From contig JALGZR010000019.1 of assembly GCA_025774805.1 (NCBI GenBank), forward strand, positions 1-64,000: a stretch of 64,000 nucleotides of DNA, given 5' to 3'. Below the pieces are notes generated by a model. That model saw nothing but the letters and a program-made list of their open reading frames with translations, was not told the origin of the DNA and did not search any database. This document shows, in pieces, positions 26,661 to 35,245 of the stretch (its first letter is position 1; each line of letters starts with the position of its first letter). Source of the stretch: a bacterium. Lineage in GTDB: Bacteria; ARS69. The position numbers and the translations under genes are program-made.

Positions 26661-27207
26661 AGGAGCGACCCACGGGATGGAACGCTACCTGGAGCGGGTC
26701 CGGGAGAATCCGGAGTCCGCCGCCGCTCACTATAACCTCGGTCTGGCCTACACCCAGCGCGGACGGCCCGACCGCGCCGAGAAGCACTACCGCAAGGCTC
26801 TCGAGCTCGAGCCCGACCTGGTGGAGGCCTGGGTCAACCTCGGTGGCGTGCTGTTGTTCAAGTGGGACTTCCCGGGCTGCGTCGCGGCCAACGAGGAGGC
26901 CCTGAAGCGCCAGGACGACTTGCTTCTGGCTCACTACAACATCGGCCAGGCCTGTCTCTACCTGGCCGACACGGAAGGAGTGCTGCGCAGCTTCCGCCGC
27001 GTCGTGGACCTGGACCCGGGGCACGCGGCGGGGCACTACTTTCTCGCCGTCGGGCTGCTGGCCGCCGGCCGCGTGCCCGAGGCCGTGGAGGAGATGGCTC
27101 GCGCCAAGGCCCTGGGCCACTCACCAGCCCCCGAGTTCCTGCGGGCCCTGAAGACCGCCGCCAAGGAACTGATTCGATCCACCGACCCTAGCCCGGACTA
27201 TTCATGA
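26647..27207 (+). CDS. TPR-repeat protein in the dsr operon
   Basis: 186 aa with at least three tetratricopeptide repeats: AHYNLGLAYTQRGRPDRAEK, AWVNLGGVLLFKWDFPGC and AHYNIGQACLYLADTEGVLR, then AGHYFLAVGLLAAGR. It is a scaffold protein with no enzyme motif. It overlaps the HEAT gene by 14 bases. The last five codons and the TGA stop lie within the family A palindromic element, so its natural C terminus may have been altered by that insertion. Confidence 0.8.
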   Translation: MNATEGATHGMERYLERVRENPESAAAHYNLGLAYTQRGRPDRAEKHYRKALELEPDLVEAWVNLGGVLLFKWDFPGCVAANEEALKRQDDLLLAHYNIGQACLYLADTEGVLRSFRRVVDLDPGHAAGHYFLAVGLLAAGRVPEAVEEMARAKALGHSPAPEFLRALKTAAKELIRSTDPSPDYS

Positions 27208-27369
27208 AGGATCTGCTGCGATCGCGGATACGCGCCACCGGACGGGCGTCCTCGGGGTTCGTACCCTGCGACGTATCGTTGAGATACGCCTCGGGTCCAA
27301 ACCCCTGCGGGTGCCCGTCCGGTGGGCGTCTCCGCAATCTCGCGACGATCTTCATGAATAGTCCGGGCT
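27189..27369. repeat. Family A palindromic element, copy 2
   Basis: 181 bp between the TPR gene and dsrC. The ends are TAGCCCGGACTATTCATGAA (27189) and TTCATGAATAGTCCGGGCT (27351-27369). Internally CACCGGACGGGC pairs with GCCCGTCCGGTG and CGTATC with GATACG, so the whole element can fold into nested hairpins. It is homologous to 6838-6985, which lacks the second internal arm. The left edge keeps CTAG; the right edge has decayed to CTGG. Confidence 0.88.
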
Positions 27370-27424
27370 GGCAATTCGACCGATCTCGGGGCGGAAGCTC
27401 CGGATAACAAAGAGGAGAGATGAG

Positions 27425-27742
27425 ATGCCGGAGTTCACACACGGAACGATCACGCTCACCGTCGACGAAGATGGATTCATGCAGGAGCCCGACAAGTGGA
27501 ACGAAGAGGTTGCGGCTGCTCTTGCGACCACCGAGGCGGTCGAGGATCTCACCGATGACCACTGGAAGGTGGTCAACTACCTGCGCCAGTACTATCTCCA
27601 GTTCGGCGTCGCTCCGATGATCCGGAAGCTGACCAAGGAGACCGGGCTCAACCTGAAGAAGATCTACGAGCTGTTCCCGTCCGGGCCGGCCAAGGGCGCG
27701 TGCAAGGTGGCGGGGCTGCCCAAGCCGACCGGTTGTGTCTGA
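27425..27742 (+). CDS. dsrC: DsrC, sulfur-carrier protein
   Basis: 105 aa, normal size. DsrC takes the sulfite-derived sulfur from DsrAB as a trisulfide between its two C-terminal Cys, and DsrMKJOP reduces it. Both redox Cys are present: C93 (GACKVAG) and the penultimate C104 (PTGCV), eleven residues apart as in functional DsrC. DDHWKVVNYLRQYY and YELFPSGPAKGAC are family signatures. The ATG at 27425 has AGGAGAGATG upstream. It stands alone between the palindromic element and the dsrM operon. Confidence 0.97.
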   Translation: MPEFTHGTITLTVDEDGFMQEPDKWNEEVAAALATTEAVEDLTDDHWKVVNYLRQYYLQFGVAPMIRKLTKETGLNLKKIYELFPSGPAKGACKVAGLPKPTGCV

Positions 27743-28009
27743 GAAGCATCGCCCGCGAGCGACTTCGGGGGGGCGAACAGCCTGCCTGGCGGAATCGGAG
27801 CCGGGCAGGGGGCTCGCCCCCTCGCCGTATCCGGCTGTTACCGGGTCGTAACACTCGGAGGCTCCCGCGCCTCGAGCGTCCGGCACTCGCCCACATCCGT
27901 CCGTGCAAGCCGTTGAATTTCAATAAATTGGATGTGCGCCACCGAGCCTGTGATTGGCACGCCGGTTGCAAAAACTGAACTCCGCGAAGGACCATCGGAG
28001 GAGCCAGTG

Positions 28010-28576
28010 ATGAACCGGCTCGACGGTCTGCAGGAGAGGCGGGCGGCGGTCATCGACCGCTGGAAGGCGCTGACGCTCGCGGTCTATCCGGAGCGTGCCG
28101 CGGAGTTCATCGTCCGGGAGCCCGACCGCTTCCGGAATCCGGTGGGCCACCTGGTGGGCGAGAACCTGGAGATTCTCTACGACGGCCTCCTCGCAGATGC
28201 GCCGGCGGAGACGATGCGGGCAGCGTTGGACGGCATCGTGCGCATCCGTGCGGTGCAGGACCTCTCCCCCTCAGCCGCGGTCGGGTTCGTCTTCCTGCTG
28301 AAGCAGGCCGTTTGCGAAGAACTGAGCGGGGGTGACGGCGATCCGGCCGCCGAGATCGAGCCCGCCGGGCTCTTCGATCGCATCGACCGGCTCGCGCTGC
28401 AGGCCTTCGACCTGTTCATGCGGTGCCGGGAGCAAATCTACGACCTTCGCGTGCGCGAAATTCGCGGCCGGGCGCCGAGGCCGCACACGTCACTCCGGGC
28501 GCGCGAGATCGAGGGGACGGAACGGTCCGGAAGCGAGTGGGCCGGTTCCGAGACCAAAGGAGAGGGAGCGGGATGA
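28010..28576 (+). CDS. RsbRD N-terminal-domain protein upstream of dsrM
   Basis: 188-aa cytoplasmic protein resembling the RsbRD N-terminal (RsbR-type sensor) domain: RRAAVIDRWKALTLAVYP, FRNPVGHLVGENLEILYDGL, then FVFLLKQAVCEELSGG. The start at 28010 has GGAGGAG upstream. Its stop overlaps the dsrM start (ATGA). To my knowledge a protein of this type often sits just upstream of dsrMKJOP in sulfate reducers, where its role is unknown; regulation or assembly of the complex is likely. The C-terminal 50 residues are polar and probably disordered. Confidence 0.78.
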   Translation: MNRLDGLQERRAAVIDRWKALTLAVYPERAAEFIVREPDRFRNPVGHLVGENLEILYDGLLADAPAETMRAALDGIVRIRAVQDLSPSAAVGFVFLLKQAVCEELSGGDGDPAAEIEPAGLFDRIDRLALQAFDLFMRCREQIYDLRVREIRGRAPRPHTSLRAREIEGTERSGSEWAGSETKGEGAG

Positions 28577-29565
28577 GGGCCATGATCGCCTTGCTCGCCT
28601 TGGCCGTGCTGCTCGGTGTGGTCTGGGCGGGAGTCGGCCTGGCTGGCCAGCGGACCTTGTTCGGAATCGTCATTCCCTACGTGGCCATTGCCGTGTTCCT
28701 GGTCGGCATGGTCTACCGGGTCCTGCTCTGGGCCGGGGCGCCCGTACCGTTCCGCATTCCGACGGTGTGCGGCCAGCAGCGCTCGCTGCCCTGGATGCGG
28801 CGGGACCCGCTGGAGAGCCCGAGCGGGACACTCGAGGCCGTCGGGCGGATGGCCGGCGAGATCCTGCTGTTCCGCTCGCTGTTCCGGAATACCCGCGTGG
28901 GGCTGAAGGGATCGGACCGCGTCGTCTACCACTCGGAGAAGCTCCTCTGGCTCGCCGCCCTGGCCTTCCACTGGTCCTTCCTCATCATCTTCGTGCGGCA
29001 CCTGCGTCTCTTCCTCGATCCCACGCCGAGTTTCGTCCATCTCATCGAGGTCGTGGACGGCTTCTTCCAGCTCAGTGTGCCGGTCTTCTTCCTCTCCGGC
29101 GGCCTGATCCTGGTCGCTCTGCTCTACTTGCTCGGGCGGCGCCTCCTGGATGCGCAGGTGCGCTACATCTCACTGCCGACGGACTACTTCGCGCTGTTCC
29201 TCCTGATCGGTGTCGTGGTCTCGGGCATCTTCATGCGCTACATCACCAAGGTCGATCTGCTCAAGGTGAAGGAGCTCTCCGTCGGCTTGACGACCTTCCG
29301 GCCGGCCCTGCCGGAGGGCATCGGCCTGCCGTTCTACATTCACCTCTTCCTCGTCAGTCTCCTCTTCATCTACTTCCCCTTCAGCAAGCTCGTCCACATG
29401 GGGGGAGTGTTTCTGAGCCCGACGAGGAATCTGGCGAACAACAACCGCAATCGGCGCCACATCAACCCCTGGAACCCCGAAGTGGAGGTACACACGTACG
29501 CCCAGTGGGAAGAGGAGTTCCGAGACAAGCTCGAGGCCTCCGGCATACCGTTGGATGGGAAGTGA
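28573..29565 (+). CDS. dsrM: DsrM, cytochrome b membrane subunit
   Basis: 330-aa NarI-like subunit of DsrMKJOP that exchanges electrons with menaquinone and passes them to DsrK. About six hydrophobic segments are visible; His-bearing helices include HWSFLIIFVRHLRLFLDP and FYIHLFLVSLLFIYFPFSKL, expected haem b ligand sites. The C-terminal cytoplasmic tail (RRHINPWNPEVE) is typical of DsrM. The start overlaps the preceding stop codon. dsrK follows six bases after its stop. Confidence 0.94.
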   Translation: MRAMIALLALAVLLGVVWAGVGLAGQRTLFGIVIPYVAIAVFLVGMVYRVLLWAGAPVPFRIPTVCGQQRSLPWMRRDPLESPSGTLEAVGRMAGEILLFRSLFRNTRVGLKGSDRVVYHSEKLLWLAALAFHWSFLIIFVRHLRLFLDPTPSFVHLIEVVDGFFQLSVPVFFLSGGLILVALLYLLGRRLLDAQVRYISLPTDYFALFLLIGVVVSGIFMRYITKVDLLKVKELSVGLTTFRPALPEGIGLPFYIHLFLVSLLFIYFPFSKLVHMGGVFLSPTRNLANNNRNRRHINPWNPEVEVHTYAQWEEEFRDKLEASGIPLDGK

Positions 29566-29571
29566 TCGGTC

Positions 29572-31188
29572 ATGGAGAAGTCGCCGCAGGAACTGCTTCA
29601 GCTTGACTACCACCCACCCCGGCGGGATTGGATGGATCCCGCCGTCGACTTCGAGGCCCGACGCGGGAGCTGGAGCTATCCCGGCGTCGGGAAGAACCTC
29701 AAGTACATGGGGTACGCCAACCCCCGGGAGTGGTCTCCCACCGATGACGATTGGAAGCTGCCCGACGGATGGCAGAAGATCCTCCACGAAGGTCTGAAGG
29801 AACGCCTCGGCAAGTACCGTTCCCTGCGGGTCTTCCTCGATTCCTGCGTGCGATGCGGCGCCTGCGCCGACAAGTGCCACTTCTACATCGGATCGGGGGA
29901 TCCGAAGAACATGCCCGTCCTGCGGGCCGAGCTGCTGCGCTCCGTCTACCGCAACGACTTCACGCTGGCGGGACGCATCCTCGGCCGGATCGCCGGCGTC
30001 CGCAAGCTCACCCCCGACATTCTCAAGGAGTGGTACTACTACTTTTTCCAGTGCACGGAGTGCCGCCGTTGCTCGGTGTTCTGCCCCTACGGCATCGACA
30101 CGGCGGAGATCACCATGTTCGCCCGGGAGCTTCTCAACCTCGTGGGACTGAACATCAACTGGGTCGTCGAGCCCGTGGCCAACTGCCATCGCACGGGCAA
30201 TCACCTGAACATTCCGCCGCACACCTTCAAGGACAACATCGAGTTTATCTGCGAGGAGTTGGAGGACGCCACCGGGATCAAACTGACGCCCCCCATTAAT
30301 CGCAAGGGCGCGGAGATTCTGTTCGTCGTCCCCTCGGCCGACTACTTCGCCGACCCCGGCATCTTCACCTTCATGGGCTACCTGCTGCTGTTCGAGCACA
30401 TCGGACTGGACTACACGTTGAGCGCCTACGCCTCCGAGGGCGGCAATTTCGGCCTGTTCACCTCCCACGATACCATCAAGCGGCTCAACTACAAGATCTA
30501 CGCCGAGGCTAAACGGCTCGGAGTGAAGTGGATCCTGGGCGGCGAGTGCGGTCACATGTGGAGGGTCCTCCACCAGTACATGGACACCATGAACGGTCCG
30601 GCGGACTTCCTGGAGCGTCCGGTCTCGCCGATCACCGGCACGCGTTTCGAGAATGCGGCCTCGACGCGGATGGTCCACATCTGCGAGTTCACGTCCGACC
30701 TGATTCACCAGGGCAAGCTCAAGCTCGATCCCTCGCGCAACGACCGCTGGCGGGTGACGTTCCACGACTCCTGCAACCCGTCCCGGGCGATGGGCCTCCT
30801 GGAAGAGCCGCGCTACGTGCTGCGGAACGTCTGCAACTACTTCCACGAAATGCCCGACAACACCATCCGGGAGCAGACCTTTTGCTGTGGTGGGGGCGCA
30901 GGGCTGGGAAACGACGAGAACATGGAGATGCGCATGCGTGGCGGGCTGCCGCGAGCCAACGCGGTCAAGTTCGTGCAGGAGAAGCACGGCGTGAACCTGC
31001 TCACGTGTGTCTGCGCCATCGACCGGGCGACCCTACCGCCCCTGATGGAGTACTGGGTCCCCGGGGTCGACGTGTCGGGCGTCCACGAGCTGGTGGGCAA
31101 CGCCCTGGTGATGGAGGGGGAGAACGACCGCAAGACGGACCTGCGTGGAAACGGCGCGAACGACGAGGAAGGAGGTCCCGATGCGTGA
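29572..31188 (+). CDS. dsrK: DsrK, HdrD-like catalytic subunit
   Basis: 538-aa cytoplasmic Fe-S protein thought to reduce the DsrC trisulfide. Ferredoxin motifs CVRCGACADKCH and CTECRRCSVFCP are followed by catalytic Cys-rich CCG-type regions: GGECGHMWR, FHDSCNPSR, QTFCCGGGAG and LLTCVCAIDR. These match DsrK, in which a special [4Fe-4S] centre performs disulfide chemistry. The end overlaps dsrJ by a few bases. The paralog at 15800 shares the plan but is divergent. Confidence 0.95.
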   Translation: MEKSPQELLQLDYHPPRRDWMDPAVDFEARRGSWSYPGVGKNLKYMGYANPREWSPTDDDWKLPDGWQKILHEGLKERLGKYRSLRVFLDSCVRCGACADKCHFYIGSGDPKNMPVLRAELLRSVYRNDFTLAGRILGRIAGVRKLTPDILKEWYYYFFQCTECRRCSVFCPYGIDTAEITMFARELLNLVGLNINWVVEPVANCHRTGNHLNIPPHTFKDNIEFICEELEDATGIKLTPPINRKGAEILFVVPSADYFADPGIFTFMGYLLLFEHIGLDYTLSAYASEGGNFGLFTSHDTIKRLNYKIYAEAKRLGVKWILGGECGHMWRVLHQYMDTMNGPADFLERPVSPITGTRFENAASTRMVHICEFTSDLIHQGKLKLDPSRNDRWRVTFHDSCNPSRAMGLLEEPRYVLRNVCNYFHEMPDNTIREQTFCCGGGAGLGNDENMEMRMRGGLPRANAVKFVQEKHGVNLLTCVCAIDRATLPPLMEYWVPGVDVSGVHELVGNALVMEGENDRKTDLRGNGANDEEGGPDA

Positions 31189-31573
31189 TCGAGGCGCGAT
31201 CTTCGCGGGGCTCGTCTTCTTCCTCGCTCTGGTCACCTATCCCATCTGGTCGGGCCTGGCGGCCGGCGAGGGCGGGGGGCCGCCGGAGCTGGTCCTCCCC
31301 CCCGAAGGGGAGAAGTGCGTGGAGGAAACGTCCGCCATGCGCACCGACCACATGCAGCTCTTGATGGAGTGGCGGGACGAGGTCGTACGCGACAACGACC
31401 GGATCTACACCACCGCGGACGGACGCCGTTTCTACAAGAGCCTCTCCGGGACCTGCATGAGCTGCCACGCCGACAAGGAGCAGTTCTGCGACCGGTGCCA
31501 CAACTACGTCGCGGTGACCCCCTACTGCTGGGACTGCCACGTCGAGCCCCCGGGAGGGCAGCGATGGGATTGA
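31181..31573 (+). CDS. dsrJ: DsrJ, periplasmic triheme cytochrome c
   Basis: 130 aa with an N-terminal membrane anchor (about 6-28) and three haem motifs: CMSCH 92-96, CDRCH 103-107 and CWDCH 116-120. C46 in EKCVEETSAMR is the conserved Cys associated with the unusual His/Cys haem ligation. AGGAGG precedes the ATG, inside the end of dsrK. It is the periplasmic end of the DsrMKJOP electron path. Its last codons overlap dsrO. Confidence 0.95.
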   Translation: MRDRGAIFAGLVFFLALVTYPIWSGLAAGEGGGPPELVLPPEGEKCVEETSAMRTDHMQLLMEWRDEVVRDNDRIYTTADGRRFYKSLSGTCMSCHADKEQFCDRCHNYVAVTPYCWDCHVEPPGGQRWD

Positions 31574-32337
31574 AGAGGAGAGCGTTCTGCAGGCTCGCCG
31601 GACTCGGCACGCTGGGGATGGCCGGAGTTCCGGCCGGCCGCGCACTCGGGGAGAAACCGCGGTCCTCGCCGGAGGACGTGAGAGAGCCGATCCTGGGCAA
31701 GCGGTGGGCCATGGTCGTCGATCTGCAGGCGTGCCGCAAGAAGGAGGGCTGCCGGGACTGCATCGCCGCGTGCCACGAGGCCCACAACGTTCCCGACCTC
31801 GGCCATGAGAAGCACGAGGTGAAGTGGATCTGGAAGGAGCCGTACGCGGAGGCGTTCCCCAACCAGCACCACGACCACATGCCGCACCACATGCAGCACG
31901 AGGCGACGCTGGTCTTCTGCAACCACTGCGACGAGCCGCCCTGCACGAGGGTCTGCCCCACGCAGGCCACCTGGAAGCGCGAGGACGGCATCGTGATGAT
32001 GGACTGGCACCGGTGCATCGGTTGCCGCTACTGCATCGTGGCCTGCCCATACGGTTCGCGCAGCTTCAACTGGCGGGATCCCCGACCCTACATCGAGGAG
32101 ATCCGCCCCGATTTCCCCACCCGGAGCCGCGGCGTCGTGGAGAAGTGCACGTTCTGCGACGAACGCCTGTCCAAGGGGCGACTTCCGGCGTGCGTGGAGG
32201 CCTGTACGACCCGCTGCCTCGTCTTCGGCGACCTGGAGAACCCGGACTCGGAAGTCCGAAAGCTCTTGGCCACGCGTCACGCCATTCGTCGGAAGCCCGG
32301 CCTGGGCACCGGGCCCGAAGTCTACTACCTGGTATGA
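31564..32337 (+). CDS. dsrO: DsrO, Tat-exported ferredoxin
   Basis: 257-aa periplasmic Fe-S subunit linking DsrJ and DsrP. The N terminus MGLKRRAFCRLAGLG is a twin-arginine signal. Cys clusters are CRKKEGCRDCIAACH, CNHCDEPPCTRVCP, CIGCRYCIVACP and CTFCDERLSKGRLPACVEAC. A His-rich insert (HHDHMPHHMQH) lies before the second cluster and is absent from the Qmo-linked paralog at 6100. It overlaps dsrJ by ten bases. Confidence 0.95.
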   Translation: MGLKRRAFCRLAGLGTLGMAGVPAGRALGEKPRSSPEDVREPILGKRWAMVVDLQACRKKEGCRDCIAACHEAHNVPDLGHEKHEVKWIWKEPYAEAFPNQHHDHMPHHMQHEATLVFCNHCDEPPCTRVCPTQATWKREDGIVMMDWHRCIGCRYCIVACPYGSRSFNWRDPRPYIEEIRPDFPTRSRGVVEKCTFCDERLSKGRLPACVEACTTRCLVFGDLENPDSEVRKLLATRHAIRRKPGLGTGPEVYYLV

Positions 32338-32344
32338 GGTGACT

Positions 32345-33502
32345 ATGCTGGAGAAGGCGTTCTCGGGAGGTCGCAGATACTGGGGCTGGATCGGCTTCCT
32401 GCTGCTGGTGGTGGCCGCCGGCGGCTACTCCTACCTGCACCAGCTCGGTCACGGCCTGGGGATCACCGGCTTGAGCCGGGATGTGACCTGGGGCTTCTAC
32501 ATCGCACAATTCACCTTTCTCGTCGGCGTGGCGGCCTCCGCGGTGATGGTGGTCTTGCCCTACTACCTGCATGACTTCAAGGCCTTCGGACGGGTCGCGA
32601 TCCTCGGAGAGCAACTGGCCATCGGGTCGGTGATCATGTGCGTGCTGTTCATCACCGTCGATCTCGGGCAGCCGGGCCGCATGGTCAACATGCTGCGCCA
32701 CCCGTCGCCGCGCTCGATCCTGTTCTGGGACATGATCGTTCTCAACGGCTACCTGCTGCTCAACGTGATCATCTCGCGCGTGAGCATGAACGCGGAGCGC
32801 AACCGCACGCCGCCCCCCGGGTGGATCAGGCCGGTGATCCTGCTCTCGATCCCCTGGGCGCTCAGCATCCACACCGTCACGGCGTTCATCTACTCCGGAC
32901 TCGCCGCACGGCCCTTCTGGATGACGGCGATCCTCGCCCCGCGATTCCTGGCCTCGGCCTTCTCGTCCGGCCCGGCACTGCTGATTCTCCTCTGCCTGGT
33001 GCTCAGGCGATTCACGCGCTTCGACGCCGGCTGGGACGCGATCCAACAGCTGGCGGTGATCGTGACCTACGCCGTCCTGACCAACGTCTTCTTCGTTCTG
33101 ACGGAGTTCTTCACGGCCTTCTACAGCGCCATTCCCGAGCACGTGGAGCACTTCCGCTACCTCTACCTGGGATTGGATGGGCACCACGAGCTGGTGGCCT
33201 GGATGTGGCTTTCGGCCGCTCTGATCATGGTCGCCGCGGTGATCCTGGTGAACCCGGGAACGCGGCGGGCGAAGACGCCGTTGACGTTCGCCTGCATTGC
33301 AGTGGTCGCCTCGATCTGGATCGAGAAGGGCCTCGGCATGATCGTGACCGGTTTCGTGCCGTCTCCCCTGGGCAAGGTGACGAGCTACGCTCCGACGATC
33401 CCCGAGGTGTTGATCACGCTGGGCATCTACGCGGGCGGTGCGCTGGTCGTCACCATGCTCTACAGAATCACCCTATCCCTCCGGGGTGAGTTGCGAACCT
33501 GA
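32345..33502 (+). CDS. dsrP: DsrP, NrfD-type membrane subunit
   Basis: 385-aa polytopic membrane protein (about ten helices) of the NrfD family, the second quinone-interacting subunit of DsrMKJOP. Recognisable stretches are SRDVTWGFYIAQFTFLVGVA, IPWALSIHTVTAFIYSGLAA, VEHFRYLYLG and TGFVPSPLGKVTSYAPTIPE. ATG 32345 is preferred over GTG 32339 because GAGGTG lies upstream at the right distance. The flavoprotein gene follows 11 bases later. Confidence 0.95.
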   Translation: MLEKAFSGGRRYWGWIGFLLLVVAAGGYSYLHQLGHGLGITGLSRDVTWGFYIAQFTFLVGVAASAVMVVLPYYLHDFKAFGRVAILGEQLAIGSVIMCVLFITVDLGQPGRMVNMLRHPSPRSILFWDMIVLNGYLLLNVIISRVSMNAERNRTPPPGWIRPVILLSIPWALSIHTVTAFIYSGLAARPFWMTAILAPRFLASAFSSGPALLILLCLVLRRFTRFDAGWDAIQQLAVIVTYAVLTNVFFVLTEFFTAFYSAIPEHVEHFRYLYLGLDGHHELVAWMWLSAALIMVAAVILVNPGTRRAKTPLTFACIAVVASIWIEKGLGMIVTGFVPSPLGKVTSYAPTIPEVLITLGIYAGGALVVTMLYRITLSLRGELRT

Positions 33503-33513
33503 CCGAGGTGCCC

Positions 33514-35187
33514 ATGACCGAGCGTCGCCACACAGTCCTGATCGTGGGCGCCTCTGCCGCCGGACTGCGCTGCGCCTGCCGCCTGGCACGCTTGCGGCCG
33601 GACTGGCGGATCCGGGTCCTGGAGGCGCGGGCGACCTTCTCCTACGCGGCCTGCGGCCTGCCCTACGTGCTCTCCGGCGACATCGCCGACCCCCAGGCCC
33701 TGCGGCGCACCGTCTACGGAGTGATCCGGGACACCGCGTACTTCGCGGGACACAAGGGCGTGGAGGTCCTCGCCGGCCACCGCGTCCTTGCCATCGACAC
33801 GCAGCGGCGTGCCTTACGAGCCGAGGGACCGGATGGCGAGTGCGAGCTGGGCTGGGACGAGCTGGTGCTGGCCACCGGCGCCCGGCCCCGCCGCCTGCAG
33901 GAGCAGCCGGATCATCCACGGGTCGTCTCGTTTCACCGCTGGGATGATCTCGAACCGCTGCGCCGGGGGCTCGCAGAGGGCCGGATCGACCGCGTCGCGA
34001 TCGTGGGCGCCGGCCCGGTGGGCTGCGAGCTGGCCGAAGCGTTTCACAGTCTGTGGGGAGCGGAGGTGGTTCTGCTCGAGGAAGCGAGTGCCCCGCTCCC
34101 CGGAATCCTCGACCCGGACGTGGCAACGTGTGTCGCGGGACACCTTCGAGCGAACGGCGTGGAGCTAGGGCTCGAATCCCCGGCTCGGCGCATTGAGGTC
34201 GTCGGCGAGCGAGTGGCTCTCACCGTGGCAGACGGAACGGTCGAGGCCGACGTGGCCGTCGTGGCCGTGGGTGTGCAGCCCGCCGTCGAGCTGGCCCGCG
34301 AGGCCGGGATCAAGCTGGGGACCGGCGGAGCCATCGCCGTCGACGAGCGTCTGGCCACATCGGCGCCCCACGTGTGGGCCGCCGGTGACTGCGCCGAGGT
34401 GCACCACGCTGTTCTCGGTGAGCCCGTGTCTCTCCCGCTGGGCTCGCTGGCGAACCGGCAGGGCCGCACCCTGGCCGAAATCCTCGCGGGCCGCCCGGAC
34501 CGCTTCCCCCCGGTGGCCGGAGCCGTTGCTGTCAAGGTCTTCGACTGCAACGTGGCGGCGACGGGTTGCACCCTGTCCCGGGCGCGGGAACGCGGGCTGC
34601 AAGGGCGTGCCGCCTGGATCACCGTCGAGGATCGGGCGCACTACTGGCCCGAGGCCGAGCTGATGCACCTCAAACTGGTCTACGAGACCGGCTCGCGCAG
34701 GGTGCTGGGAGTCCAGGCCGTGGGGAAGGGTGACGCCGTCAAGCGCGTGGACGTGGCCACCCAGCACATCGCGGCCGGGGGTACCCTCGACGATCTCGCT
34801 CACGTGGAGCACTCCTACGCCCCGCCTTACGCTCCCGCCATGGATCCGCTGGCCGTCGCCGCACAGGTGGCCCAGAACCAGGAGGACGGCATCGAGGCCG
34901 CGGCGCCCGACGAGGCTCTCGACGACGGCACGCGCATTCTCGACGTGCGGCTGGCGGAGGAGTCGGCGGCCCGCCCCGCCTTCCCAGACCGGGCGATGCA
35001 CGTCGCTCTGGGCGAGCTGTCGAGCCGGCTCGACGAGATTGACCCTGCGACGGGGCTCGTCGTCTGCGAGCGGGGGACACGATCGGCCGAGGCGGTCCGC
35101 CTGCTGCGGCGGCAGGGCATTCGCGCGCGCTATCTCGGCGGCGGACTTCGCTGGCGCGCTCTGGTGGAAGAGAGTGGGGCCTCATGA
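33514..35187 (+). CDS. CoA-disulfide/persulfide reductase-like flavoprotein with C-terminal rhodanese
   Basis: 557-aa fusion. The N-terminal 440 residues or so are an FAD/NAD disulfide oxidoreductase: VGASAAGLRCACRLA, redox Cys C47 in FSYAACGLPYVLSG, NAD loop AIVGAGPVGCELAEAF, and late FAD motif VWAAGDCAEVHH. The C-terminal rhodanese domain has active-site C518 in VVCERGTRSAE. This plan matches NADH-dependent persulfide or CoA-persulfide reductases (CoADR-Rhd/Npsr), which release sulfide from persulfides. Position right after dsrP suggests handling of sulfane sulfur from the Dsr pathway. GAGG precedes the ATG. Confidence 0.88.
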   Translation: MTERRHTVLIVGASAAGLRCACRLARLRPDWRIRVLEARATFSYAACGLPYVLSGDIADPQALRRTVYGVIRDTAYFAGHKGVEVLAGHRVLAIDTQRRALRAEGPDGECELGWDELVLATGARPRRLQEQPDHPRVVSFHRWDDLEPLRRGLAEGRIDRVAIVGAGPVGCELAEAFHSLWGAEVVLLEEASAPLPGILDPDVATCVAGHLRANGVELGLESPARRIEVVGERVALTVADGTVEADVAVVAVGVQPAVELAREAGIKLGTGGAIAVDERLATSAPHVWAAGDCAEVHHAVLGEPVSLPLGSLANRQGRTLAEILAGRPDRFPPVAGAVAVKVFDCNVAATGCTLSRARERGLQGRAAWITVEDRAHYWPEAELMHLKLVYETGSRRVLGVQAVGKGDAVKRVDVATQHIAAGGTLDDLAHVEHSYAPPYAPAMDPLAVAAQVAQNQEDGIEAAAPDEALDDGTRILDVRLAEESAARPAFPDRAMHVALGELSSRLDEIDPATGLVVCERGTRSAEAVRLLRRQGIRARYLGGGLRWRALVEESGAS

Positions 35188-35245
35188 ACCGAAATGTCAC
35201 GCGAAGAGGATGGACGTTGCGCGAGGAATGCGGGGAGGCGAACTG

